Program-made: the position numbers and the translations under genes
From: an uncultured Achromobacter sp.
GTDB lineage: Bacteria > Pseudomonadota > Gammaproteobacteria > Burkholderiales > Burkholderiaceae_B
DNA: 7,840 bases
NCBI GenBank assembly: GCA_913775005.1
Contig: CAJYKY010000113.1
Location: 1-7,840, forward strand
Direction of reading: 5' to 3'
Notes under the pieces: generated by a model
Told to the model about the DNA's origin: nothing
The model's input: only the letters and a program-made list of their open reading frames with translations
Databases searched by the model: none
In this document: in pieces, positions 1-6,449 of the stretch
Numbering within the stretch: position 1 is the first letter of the stretch
How the letters are laid out: every line of letters starts with the position of its first letter

Positions 1-485
1 TCGCTGCCTATATGCTGATGGCCGGCCTGGGCATGGGCTTCATCATGCCCAACCTGACCGTGTTCGCGCAGCAGACGGCGGGCCGCTCGCACCTGGGCAT
101 CGCCACCGCGCTGCTGCAATCCTTGCGCATGATCGGCGGCATGCTGGGCACGGCGGTAGTGGGCACGATGGTCAGCCACAGCTATTTCAGCGGTGTTGAA
201 TCCACCTTGCGGGGCGCGTCGGCGCGCTGGCTGCCTGAATTGAATGACCCGCAGATGCTGGTCAACCCCGAGGCCCAGACGCAGTTCCTGGCACAATTGG
301 CGCACCAAGGCCAGGACGGAACGTCGCTGATCGAGATTGCGCGCGTGGCGCTGGTGGGCGCCATCCATGAAGGGCAGCTTATCGCGCTGGCCGTCGCCAT
401 CTTCGCGTTGTGGTGCGTGCGGCGCGTCCCCCTGGTGCAATTGGCGCGCGCTCCCAAACCGGAGCCGGCCAGCGTCGGAGAGTAG
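1..485 (+). CDS. MFS drug transporter, DHA2 (EmrB/QacA-like) family, C-terminal part
   Basis: This is the last ~161 residues of a major facilitator superfamily exporter; the gene begins left of the window and the reading frame enters at base 3. An inner-membrane proton-driven efflux role is inferred from family. Visible are a hydrophobic segment with glycine/proline pattern (GLGMGFIMPNLTVFAQQ), then a GIATALLQSLRMIGG-LGTAVVG segment typical of the late helices of 14-TM DHA2 proteins. A polar loop of about 70 residues follows, then a final helix (GQLIALAVAIFALW) before a short basic cytoplasmic tail. The MarR-family gene starts 3 nt after the stop, so the two are probably co-transcribed and the regulator probably controls the pump. 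The substrate cannot be read from this fragment. Confidence 0.85.
   Translation, partial: AAYMLMAGLGMGFIMPNLTVFAQQTAGRSHLGIATALLQSLRMIGGMLGTAVVGTMVSHSYFSGVESTLRGASARWLPELNDPQMLVNPEAQTQFLAQLAHQGQDGTSLIEIARVALVGAIHEGQLIALAVAIFALWCVRRVPLVQLARAPKPEPASVGE
477..482 (+). promoter_or_regulatory. Shine-Dalgarno site for the MarR gene (decides a TTG start)
   Basis: GGAGAG lies 6 nt before the TTG at 489-491 and immediately before the transporter stop codon TAG (483-485). The first in-frame ATG (528) has no comparable site, so TTG is the better start. Confidence 0.6.
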
Positions 486-488
486 CTT

Positions 489-938
489 TTGCCCAAACAA
501 CAACACGGCCTGCAAGTCATCCAGCATATGGGCCAGACGTACCGCGTCATGCAAAGCGCGTTCAGCAGCAAGGTCGGCCACGCGCTGCCGCGCTGGCGCA
601 TCCTGCTGGCGTTGCATGAAAACGGGCAGTGTTCGCAAAAGCATCTGGCGGAACGCTGCCGGCTCGACCCCGCATCGCTTACGCGCCAATTGCAGGCCAT
701 GCAGAAGCTGGGCTGGATTTCGCGCGCGGTGGATGCTGACGACAACCGCCTGACCAATGCCAGCCTCACCGCGGCGGGCCAGGCCGTCGTCAACGAAGCC
801 CTGCCCAAGCGCGCGGCGTTTTTCGAGGCATCGTTAAAGGGCCTGTCCGCCACGGATATCGACACGCTGAATCGGGTGCTGTCCGTGCTGGAAACCAACT
901 TCGTGCAGGCGGCTGGCGACAAGGACGCCGCTGCGTGA
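489..938 (+). CDS. MarR-family winged-helix transcriptional regulator
   Basis: A 149-residue protein, the normal MarR size. It has an N-terminal dimerisation helix, then a winged helix-turn-helix core: LPRWRILLALHENG, then SQKHLAERCRLDPASLTRQL (HTH and recognition helix), then KLGWISR and a wing ending in LTAAG, as in MarR proteins. A C-terminal dimerisation helix (SATDIDTLNRVLSVLETNF) follows. These proteins usually bind as homodimers to palindromic operators and release on ligand or oxidant binding. Position 3 nt after an MFS efflux gene suggests it regulates that pump, probably as a repressor; the operator would lie upstream of the window. The start is TTG, chosen from the GGAGAG ribosome site; an alternative ATG at 528 would remove 13 residues. 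The wing (RAVDADDNRLTNASLT) lacks the usual double-Arg DxRR and reads D-DNR, a mild variant. Confidence 0.9.
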   Translation: MPKQQHGLQVIQHMGQTYRVMQSAFSSKVGHALPRWRILLALHENGQCSQKHLAERCRLDPASLTRQLQAMQKLGWISRAVDADDNRLTNASLTAAGQAVVNEALPKRAAFFEASLKGLSATDIDTLNRVLSVLETNFVQAAGDKDAAA

Positions 939-953
939 CGGCCGCAGCGGCGT
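925..953. terminator. Perfect hairpin between convergent operons, probable bidirectional terminator
   Basis: Arms ACGCCGCTGCG (925-935) and CGCAGCGGCGT (943-953) are perfect 11-bp complements around a 7-nt loop (936-942). The loop begins with the marR TGA stop. On the + strand it is followed by TGCTTTCC, a poor U tract; the - strand side (CCTTGTCG) is poorer still. Its place between two convergent genes with stops only 25 nt apart favours termination for both operons, perhaps with Rho help. Confidence 0.6.
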
Positions 954-963
954 TGCTTTCCGC

Positions 964-2112
964 CTAGAACTGCACGTCCACCACCACATGGTCCACGTAG
1001 GCGCCTGCGGGCGGCGAGGGCCAGTCCGGCAGAATGGCGCCACGATACTGAAACACCTGCGGCGTCACGCCATCCAGCGCATCCGCATTCAGCTCCGCCT
1101 CATTGCTGCGGCGCCGCTCGCTGCCTTGATGCCCCCATCGATCCATCTCCACGTTTGATTTGTAGAGCTGATACGCCAGGTACTCAGCCCCGTTCGACAT
1201 CCGCCGCACCGCGCCTTCCGGGTGCCGCCCGGGGTCCATGCCCACGCTGTACGACGCGCCCTTCGTGCAGCGCACGCGCAGCTGCCCGCGCGCCTGGGCA
1301 AATTCGCTGGCCAGCGGCGCGCTGCCGAAACTCAAGTCCGGCGTACTCATCTCGCACTGCGCTTGCACCGTCAGGTTCACGTCGATAGCGGCAACCTCGC
1401 CCGCGCCCCAGGACTGCACGCCCTGGCAGATCCGATCGGTCAGGCACTGGCCCATCAGACCCTGGCTTTTATCCCAGCCCGCACTGGCCATGCATCCGCC
1501 GGCAGCCAAGGTGCCGGGGCATATCTGCCAGAACCAGCGCACGAACAGCGTGGCGGAATACGTGCCGGCGGCGACGCCCACGCCCTGCCTGGGCTGCGTC
1601 GATATATACAAAGGCATGTCCACGCCGCCTGCCGTCCCCAGCCAGGATTGCCTCGTGAGTTCCAACGGCACGCCCACCGTCAACGGCAAGCTGCGGTCCT
1701 TGCCGGCATACACCCGGAACGGCAGCACATCACCCGTCTCGCGGTTACGCAGCACGCCGCCATCATTGCTATCGAGCACCAGACGCACCCAGTCTTTGTC
1801 ATGGACCACGACGCCCGCACGCTGACAGCTCAGCCCGCCAGAGGACGACGTTTCGATGCGCGTCTGGCCCGCGTCCAATGAACCATGGCTGCCCAGCGCC
1901 GCCTGCACGCCCGTTCGGGTGTGGCAGGCGGGGCCGGCAAGCGCCGGCGTGGCGTCAAGCAGAACGGCGAAGGCCAGGCAGATGAAGGCGGCGCAAGCCA
2001 TGCGCGCGACGAAGCGTATGCATACACGCGTGCAAACGCCCCCACTAAAACGCGTGCACACACGTACGCAGCCGCGTATGCAATAGCCCTTCGCCCCCCT
2101 TTCATGCGTCAT
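964..2112 (-). CDS. Two-domain spore coat U (SCPU) fimbrial tip/adhesin-like protein, CsuE-like
   Basis: Last gene of the pilus operon, 382 residues from the chosen ATG. Its likely role is the distal tip subunit of an archaic chaperone-usher pilus, as CsuE is in Acinetobacter. A Sec signal peptide core (MACAAFICLAFAVLLDATPALA, residues 38-59, cleavage before GPACHT) precedes a Cys-rich first domain (about 60-225). The second domain is a recognisable SCPU domain (about 235-382): QCEMSTPDLSFGSAPL, VRCTKGASYSVGMDPG, EYLAYQLYK, and an ending GAYVDHVVVDVQF like the C-terminal strand of SCPU pilins. ATG 2112 is chosen because AAGGAG sits 6 nt upstream; a GTG at 2133 is less likely. This start puts an unusual 37-residue Arg/Cys-rich extension before the signal peptide. 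Starting at Met38 (base 2001) would give 345 residues, closer to CsuE, but has no ribosome site. The usher gene ends 27 nt upstream. Confidence 0.85.
   Translation of the reverse strand: MTHERGAKGYCIRGCVRVCTRFSGGVCTRVCIRFVARMACAAFICLAFAVLLDATPALAGPACHTRTGVQAALGSHGSLDAGQTRIETSSSGGLSCQRAGVVVHDKDWVRLVLDSNDGGVLRNRETGDVLPFRVYAGKDRSLPLTVGVPLELTRQSWLGTAGGVDMPLYISTQPRQGVGVAAGTYSATLFVRWFWQICPGTLAAGGCMASAGWDKSQGLMGQCLTDRICQGVQSWGAGEVAAIDVNLTVQAQCEMSTPDLSFGSAPLASEFAQARGQLRVRCTKGASYSVGMDPGRHPEGAVRRMSNGAEYLAYQLYKSNVEMDRWGHQGSERRRSNEAELNADALDGVTPQVFQYRGAILPDWPSPPAGAYVDHVVVDVQF
2011..2082 (-). repeat. In-frame 12-bp degenerate tandem repeat encoding Cys-x-Arg-x units
   Basis: Six consecutive 12-nt units occupy codons 11-34 of the tip gene. 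On the coding strand they begin TGCATACGC, TGCGTACGT, TGCACGCGT, (AGTGGGGGC), TGCACGCGT, TGCATACGC, so five of six fit TGC-NNN-CGY-NNN. The peptide is CIRG-CVRV-CTRF-SGGV-CTRV-CIRF. The first and last units share TGCATACGC; the third and fifth share TGCACGCGT. It lies between the start codon and the signal peptide core. Confidence 0.8.
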
Positions 2113-2118
2113 GCGTTG

Positions 2119-2124
2119 CTCCTT
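2119..2124 (-). promoter_or_regulatory. Shine-Dalgarno site for the tip-protein gene (decides the start)
   Basis: AAGGAG on the - strand, 6 nt before ATG 2112, in the short gap after the usher stop. It supports ATG 2112 over both the GTG at 2133 and the ATG at 2001. Confidence 0.7.
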
Positions 2125-2139
2125 GTTGATCACCCGCGC

Positions 2140-4494
2140 TCACCGGCAAAGCAGTGGCCCCACCTGCGCCATTTCTTCCCGCTCGATGTCCAGTTCGAAC
2201 GCGGCCTGGCACTGCCGCCCGCCCGGCCGTTCGACGCGCAGCGTATTTCGAGGCTGCAATTGCTCCAGGTAGACCAGGCCGTCCCAGCCCACCACCGCCT
2301 CTTGACCGTTGTCGCCAAACACGCGTGATCCGATTTCGATGGGCGCTCCGGATGCGTCGTGCAGCACGATGCTGGCCGCACCCGCGCGCGCAATGGAAAA
2401 CTCCAACAGATAGCCGCTGCCCGCCCGCACCGCCACGCGCTGCTCGACGTCATCTGCGCGATAGTTCGACGGCAGGTCCAAGGTGTCGATCTCGTACCGG
2501 CCGCTGTAGTAGGAAATCGTCCACGGCACCAGCAGGTGCCCGCTCGCATCCGTCACGCCGACTCGTTGGTTCTCGTACTGCACCGGCACGTCCGCCACGC
2601 CATCCGTGCTGACCATGACGAAGGCGTCCTGAATGGCGTTGGCCGGCATCAGCACACCATCCATGAACACCAGGGACCCCGTGGCGCCGACCCAGCGCGT
2701 GTCCTCGCCGCCATAGCTGAATACGCCTCCCTCTAACTGCGCGGCGGTTCCGCGCCATGTCAGGGCCGCCCTGCGATAGCCGCCGTCGCCCGCCGCCAGA
2801 TCCCAGCCGAAGCCGCCCTCGCTGGCGACAGAGCGCTGGTAGTCCACGCGCCGGCTCATCCGATGATCGGCCGATCGTTCCAAGCCCGCGCTCAGCGTGT
2901 CGCGCGTGCCGATCGGAATCAGCCATTGCATCACCGCCGACCAGCCGCGCGCGCCAAGCTGCCGGTTCGCAGACACCCACACGCTGCTGTTGCCCCAGAC
3001 GGGTTTGCTCCAGCTGACATTCAACAGCCGGGTGCGATGCGCGTTCTGCCCTTGCACATCCAGGTAGGCCGCGCCCACGCTGCCCACCACCCCCAGCGAC
3101 GCGCTGACGTTGGCCTGCATGCTGCGCCTGCCCGCGCGATAACGGGCCGGCAGACTGGAGAGATCGGAAAAATCGGCCGACCGGTCGCTGCGCTGCACGC
3201 CCGCGCTGAACAGCCGGTTCGCATACTGATAGCCGAACGTCGTCTGATGGCCCTGCTTGCCTTGCGCTGCGCTCACGCTGCGCGCGGCGTTGAAGGTGCC
3301 GATGCTGCCCAATGCAAATACCGCCCCCACACCCGCCGAGCGCATGTCGCTGGCCCCTTCGATATGGCTTTCCAGCGTGAGCGCGCGCGTCAACCCGTAA
3401 CGGTACGAACCGCTAGCGCCCCAGCCCGCATAAGACAGGCTCTTGATGCCGTAGTCACGACGCAGGCTGCCAAGCGCAAGCGAGTAATCGGACATGCCGG
3501 GGTTGAGCAGTTCGCTGGATACGTAGAACGGCACGGCCGTGGACACCTGCCGCCCTAACGCATCGGTGGTCACCACCACCGCCTGCCCCGCGCCATTGAT
3601 GAAGGGCACGTTGGTCAGCGTGTAGGGGCCGGGCGCGACGTCGACGGAACTGCTGCGATAGCCGTCGATGAACAGATCCACGGTGGTCGGCACCGCCGCT
3701 TGTCCGGAAAATTGCGGCAAGGGATAGGTGATGATGTCGGGGCGCACCGCGAAGTCGCGCGACACTTGAATGCCCCCCAGCCTGGCGGGCCGGCTCCAGG
3801 CCAGCGCATTGCTGACAAAGTCGCCCACCTCGACGGTCAGCGCGCGCTCTTCATCGGAATAGCGATACGTGGTGTCGTACCGCTGAAAGCCGCTGGCGGC
3901 GTGCCGGCCGTCGCCTTGCGGCAGGCGATAGATGCCGGTGTTGCTCAGCACGCCGCCCGAGCCGAACAGCCGAAGCTCGTTCCAGATTGCGGTGTCCGCG
4001 CCCTCTTTATTGGGCAGGCGCGAATAGACCTGGTAATTGAGCAGCGCGCCGGCACTGCTGCGCGCCGCTTGCCGCGCAAAGATCGACGACGCGCCAATCT
4101 GCTGTTCGGGCAACCAATCGGGCGGCACGGTCAGCAACAGCCGTTGCCGGCCGCCGTCATACTGCACCTGCGTGCCTGCCATCGTGTCCAGCCACACAAC
4201 GTCCTCGCTGTCTTGCGGCACGGGCAGCCCCACGCGACGCAGTTCCGCGGCCTCGACCCGGTATCGCCCGCCTGCCGTCTGCACCGGCACCACGCGACCG
4301 CTGGCGCGGTGGTTGACCACCAGCTCCAGATACAACAGCCCCTCCAACGGCGACATCGACGCGGTGTTGCGGGGCGACGGCGGCAGGGGCGCGCCGTCCA
4401 CCCTGAACACGACGATCAGCGCACAAGCCAGACACCCTTGCCCGATGCCGCGCCGCCATCTGCCATGCGGCGCACCCCGCAAGCGCGCGTGCAT
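2140..4494 (-). CDS. Outer-membrane fimbrial usher protein (PapC/CsuD family)
   Basis: A 784-residue usher: the outer-membrane pore that receives chaperone-subunit complexes, catalyses donor-strand exchange and exports the pilus. After an N-terminal export signal, the periplasmic N-terminal domain is seen (LYLELVVNHRASGRVVPV... ELRRVGLPV). The beta-barrel then shows many short Gly/aromatic strands (YRYSDEERALTVEVGDF). An inserted plug domain follows (TTVDLFIDGYRSSSVDVAPG, PYTLTNVPFINGAGQAVVV, TDALGRQ), then the second half of the barrel. C-terminal periplasmic domains end it (VTDASGHLLVPW, Y-IDTLDLPSNY, GQEAVVGWDGLVYLE), with two Cys (GGRQC and terminal LLCR) that could pair. Length is typical for the archaic/Csu group. 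The start lies 4 nt after the chaperone stop without a clear ribosome site, so translational coupling is likely. The signal peptide is unusual: its hydrophobic stretch is followed by FRVDGA, with Arg close to the predicted cleavage site. Confidence 0.95.
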   Translation of the reverse strand: MHARLRGAPHGRWRRGIGQGCLACALIVVFRVDGAPLPPSPRNTASMSPLEGLLYLELVVNHRASGRVVPVQTAGGRYRVEAAELRRVGLPVPQDSEDVVWLDTMAGTQVQYDGGRQRLLLTVPPDWLPEQQIGASSIFARQAARSSAGALLNYQVYSRLPNKEGADTAIWNELRLFGSGGVLSNTGIYRLPQGDGRHAASGFQRYDTTYRYSDEERALTVEVGDFVSNALAWSRPARLGGIQVSRDFAVRPDIITYPLPQFSGQAAVPTTVDLFIDGYRSSSVDVAPGPYTLTNVPFINGAGQAVVVTTDALGRQVSTAVPFYVSSELLNPGMSDYSLALGSLRRDYGIKSLSYAGWGASGSYRYGLTRALTLESHIEGASDMRSAGVGAVFALGSIGTFNAARSVSAAQGKQGHQTTFGYQYANRLFSAGVQRSDRSADFSDLSSLPARYRAGRRSMQANVSASLGVVGSVGAAYLDVQGQNAHRTRLLNVSWSKPVWGNSSVWVSANRQLGARGWSAVMQWLIPIGTRDTLSAGLERSADHRMSRRVDYQRSVASEGGFGWDLAAGDGGYRRAALTWRGTAAQLEGGVFSYGGEDTRWVGATGSLVFMDGVLMPANAIQDAFVMVSTDGVADVPVQYENQRVGVTDASGHLLVPWTISYYSGRYEIDTLDLPSNYRADDVEQRVAVRAGSGYLLEFSIARAGAASIVLHDASGAPIEIGSRVFGDNGQEAVVGWDGLVYLEQLQPRNTLRVERPGGRQCQAAFELDIEREEMAQVGPLLCR

Positions 4495-4498
4495 GGGA

Positions 4499-5278
4499 TC
4501 AAGGCTGTCGCGTCAGCGTGTGCAGCGTTGGCCCGCCATTGATCTTGGCCCGCAGCACGCCCGCAACCGGCGCGCCTTGCGGCAACGGCCAACGCATCAC
4601 GCTGCCAGCCAGCACATAGCCCAGCACGCCCTCGGCCACGCGAGTTCTGTTCTTGCCCTCTTCCAGCCACACCTGGGTCAGGCGCGCATGCTTGCTGCCT
4701 TGATTGCGGACCTCCAGATGGGCCTTGCCTGCCAGCGACACCACGTTCCAGCGCAACGCGCTTGCGCTGGCCGTGTCGTCCTGCGGTTTGCCTTGAGGCG
4801 GCGAATGCCCCGTCACGCCTTCGCCATACACGAACAGCGGAACCGAATAGCGCATCTGGAAGTTCACGCTGCGCCCGTCGTCGGCAGCGTCAGCACCGTC
4901 CACCGGCACCTCGTCGATGACGATGCGATACGCGCGTTCCACTCCCGCAGGCGACGGCGTCAGGCGCGTCAAGCGTACAAACTGTTTGGCGCCGGGCGCG
5001 ATCTGCATCATGGGCGGGCTGCCGATCACATCGCGCTGTTCGGCGTAGCTATTCTCGTGGTCTTCTTGGGTCCATTCAAACAATCGCAGCTGCAAATGCG
5101 CCACCGTGTCGCTGCGATTCTCCAGCCACAGGGCGCTGGCGCGCTGGCTACTTTCGATGACCGGGTTGATCGGCCAGATCAGTATGGAACTGGCGGCATG
5201 CGCTGCCATTGGCAACGTCATCAACATCCCCGCAAGCGCGCAAGGAAACCATCGGAAGAATGCACTCCAGAAAATCAT
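4499..5278 (-). CDS. Periplasmic pilus assembly chaperone (PapD-like fold, CsuC-type)
   Basis: A 259-residue chaperone that binds exported SCPU subunits in the periplasm, supplies the missing strand by donor-strand complementation and delivers them to the usher. The signal peptide covers residues 1-28 (cleavage after AAHA). Domain 1 starts ASSILIWPINPVIES and continues ASALWLENRSD and LRLFEW. The family signature appears as ERAYRIVIDEVP (114-125). An alternating hydrophobic G1-like strand follows at about 137-150 (SVNFQMRYSVPLFV). The second Ig-like domain holds LEVRNQGSKHARLTQV and a C-terminal strand region VLRAKINGGP. The mature protein has no Cys, so it lacks the C-terminal-domain disulfide seen in some relatives. 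AAAGGT lies 6 nt before the ATG. It sits between the second pilin (15-nt gap) and the usher (4-nt gap), the standard csu order. Confidence 0.93.
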   Translation of the reverse strand: MIFWSAFFRWFPCALAGMLMTLPMAAHAASSILIWPINPVIESSQRASALWLENRSDTVAHLQLRLFEWTQEDHENSYAEQRDVIGSPPMMQIAPGAKQFVRLTRLTPSPAGVERAYRIVIDEVPVDGADAADDGRSVNFQMRYSVPLFVYGEGVTGHSPPQGKPQDDTASASALRWNVVSLAGKAHLEVRNQGSKHARLTQVWLEEGKNRTRVAEGVLGYVLAGSVMRWPLPQGAPVAGVLRAKINGGPTLHTLTRQP

Positions 5279-5293
5279 GGGCAGACCTTTGGC

Positions 5294-5818
5294 TTACCAC
5301 GACAGGGTCACAGTCAAGACGTCCTGATAGACGCCGGCGGGGACGACGCCGGAGACCAACAGCGCGGCATGCAGCGGCAGCCGGACATCCTCTGCGCGGT
5401 CGTAGTTCAGCGAAACAGGTTGATCGATAGCGATGGGCCGGGTCAGGCCGGCATCGTCATAAAGCTGGTACGCCAGGTCGTGCGTACCGTTGTGCAGATG
5501 GCGTTGCCCCCGATGCGCGTTCAAACCGCCGTTCACGCTCATCTGCAACGACACGCCGGGCGTGCACATCAGCTTCAGCCCGGGGCTCGTTTGAAGACTG
5601 GTGCGCAGCCGATCCCGGCTCACCATCGGCAGCGTGCCGAAATCCAGCACGCCCCATTGCAGCGGCGAGTTTGCCCCGCTGAGCCGGCAGCCGGGCATGA
5701 TGGCGGCTGTCACCCTGAAGGTAGAGGACGTGGCCGCCATGGCCACCGTGGCCAGGCCGCAAGCCAGGCTTGCGGCAACGCCGCGCAACCACGCGCTGCG
5801 ACGGAAGGATTTGGCCAC
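5294..5818 (-). CDS. Spore coat U domain fimbrial subunit, second pilin (CsuA/CsuB-like)
   Basis: A 174-residue secreted SCPU subunit. The signal peptide is residues 1-28 (KSFRRSAWLRG then a hydrophobic core, ending VAMA). The mature N-terminus TSSTFRVTAAIMPGC has the alternating pattern expected of a donor strand, followed by Cys44; Cys85 (LKLMC) is the likely disulfide partner. Other family marks are GVLDFGTLP, VSLQMSVNGGLN, LAYQLYDDAG and the ending GVYQDVLTVTLSW. The start is GTG, chosen because GAGAGG lies 6 nt upstream and no in-frame ATG fits. It probably serves as a minor or adaptor subunit between rod and tip, inferred from its position second in the operon and its divergence from the first pilin. 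Which Acinetobacter Csu subunit it matches cannot be decided by eye. Confidence 0.9.
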   Translation of the reverse strand: MAKSFRRSAWLRGVAASLACGLATVAMAATSSTFRVTAAIMPGCRLSGANSPLQWGVLDFGTLPMVSRDRLRTSLQTSPGLKLMCTPGVSLQMSVNGGLNAHRGQRHLHNGTHDLAYQLYDDAGLTRPIAIDQPVSLNYDRAEDVRLPLHAALLVSGVVPAGVYQDVLTVTLSW

Positions 5819-5824
5819 GGCAAG

Positions 5825-5830
5825 CCTCTC
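5825..5830 (-). promoter_or_regulatory. Shine-Dalgarno site for the GTG-started second pilin
   Basis: GAGAGG on the - strand, 6 nt before GTG 5818, within the 25-nt gap after the first pilin. It fixes the GTG start. Confidence 0.65.
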
Positions 5831-5843
5831 TGATGCCGTGCAA

Positions 5844-6386
5844 TCAGAAGCTCAGGGTCACGGTCATGACGTCCGTGTAAAGCCCCTTGTTCTTGCCCAC
5901 CGACCCGGTAAAGGGCGGAATCGCGCCATAGATGGGAATGGCCACGGAGCTGTTGTCGGCCAGTTGATACGGGTGCTGCTTGTCGATGACAAAGACATCG
6001 CTGCGCGCCGAATCGCGATAGACCTGGTAGTCGATGGTGCCGCCGTCGGCATGCGCGAGCTTGCGCGATCCGCTCAAGCCGCCGTTGATGCTGACGGCCA
6101 CTTCATCCACCGACGGATCGCAACTGACTACCAAGCCGCCTCCGCCCGCTGTCGCAACTTGCGCGGTCAGCGAATTGGTCCACGTGGGACTGGTGGTGCC
6201 GAAGTCCATCATGCCGAAGTCATTACCCATGCCGGTCACGACTTCCTTGCCATTGATTTCACAACCGCTTTCGACCTTGACCTGCACCATCACCTGCCCC
6301 CCGATATCCGCAACAGCGGCACCCAGGGGAAACAGCGTCACGGCCACACCCGCGATGATTGAAGCAGAGAGATTGCTGAGTTTCAT
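5844..6386 (-). CDS. Spore coat U domain fimbrial major subunit (CsuA/B-like pilin)
   Basis: First gene of the pilus operon, 180 residues, and the likely main rod subunit. Signal peptide residues 1-26 (MKLSNLSASIIAG..., cleavage after AAVA). The mature N-terminal strand GGQVMVQVKVESGC has alternating Val residues (32, 34, 36, 38) suited to donor-strand exchange. Cys42 and Cys89 (VVSC) are the probable disulfide. Further SCPU features are FGMMDFGTTSPTW, VAVSINGGLSGSR, IDYQVYRD, VAIPIYGAIPP and the ending GLYTDVMTVTLSF. The ATG has a strong ribosome site (AAAGGAG, 5 nt away), the best in the operon, consistent with a highly made subunit. A 315-bp spacer upstream leaves room for the operon promoter. 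The gene is intact; its first-in-operon place matches csuA/B. Confidence 0.93.
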   Translation of the reverse strand: MKLSNLSASIIAGVAVTLFPLGAAVADIGGQVMVQVKVESGCEINGKEVVTGMGNDFGMMDFGTTSPTWTNSLTAQVATAGGGGLVVSCDPSVDEVAVSINGGLSGSRKLAHADGGTIDYQVYRDSARSDVFVIDKQHPYQLADNSSVAIPIYGAIPPFTGSVGKNKGLYTDVMTVTLSF

Positions 6387-6390
6387 TTGA

Positions 6391-6420
6391 GCTCCTTTGG
6401 CATTAGAACCTTTGGAATTA
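6391..6420 (-). repeat. 15-bp imperfect tandem duplication covering the ribosome site
   Basis: On the coding strand TAATTCCAAAGGTTC is followed directly by TAATGCCAAAGGAGC, 12 of 15 positions identical. The second copy contains the Shine-Dalgarno site of the first pilin; the first copy carries a similar AAAGG 15 nt further upstream. Confidence 0.65.
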
Positions 6421-6449
6421 CTTAACCAACCTCAGATTCAGGGAGTCCG

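Noticed and set aside
182..922. Minus-strand open frame of 246 codons opposite the MFS and MarR genes
   Set aside because: Ser/Arg/Cys-rich composition without recognisable motifs; both + strand genes there are clear.
1222..1881. Plus-strand open frames opposite the tip gene
   Set aside because: Arg/His/Pro-rich shadow translations of the SCPU protein; no ribosome site or motif.
2011..2082. Repeat array considered as CRISPR or as an integration site
   Set aside because: Units are 12 bp, contiguous, in frame and degenerate; there are no spacers of CRISPR size, no cas genes and no integrase.
2094..2099. G6 run near codons 5-7 of the tip gene as a slippage switch
   Set aside because: Six bases is short for a contingency tract and such runs are common in GC-rich coding DNA; only variant data could revive it.
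4037..5833. Long + strand open frame (598 codons) across the chaperone, usher start and second pilin
   Set aside because: It runs antisense to three well-supported genes, has a His/Arg/Gln/Ala-rich composition without domains, and is explained by high GC content.
964..6386. The pilus operon as a wholly new secretion or defence system
   Set aside because: Every gene fits the archaic chaperone-usher (Csu/SCPU) families in the standard order; only local details are unusual.
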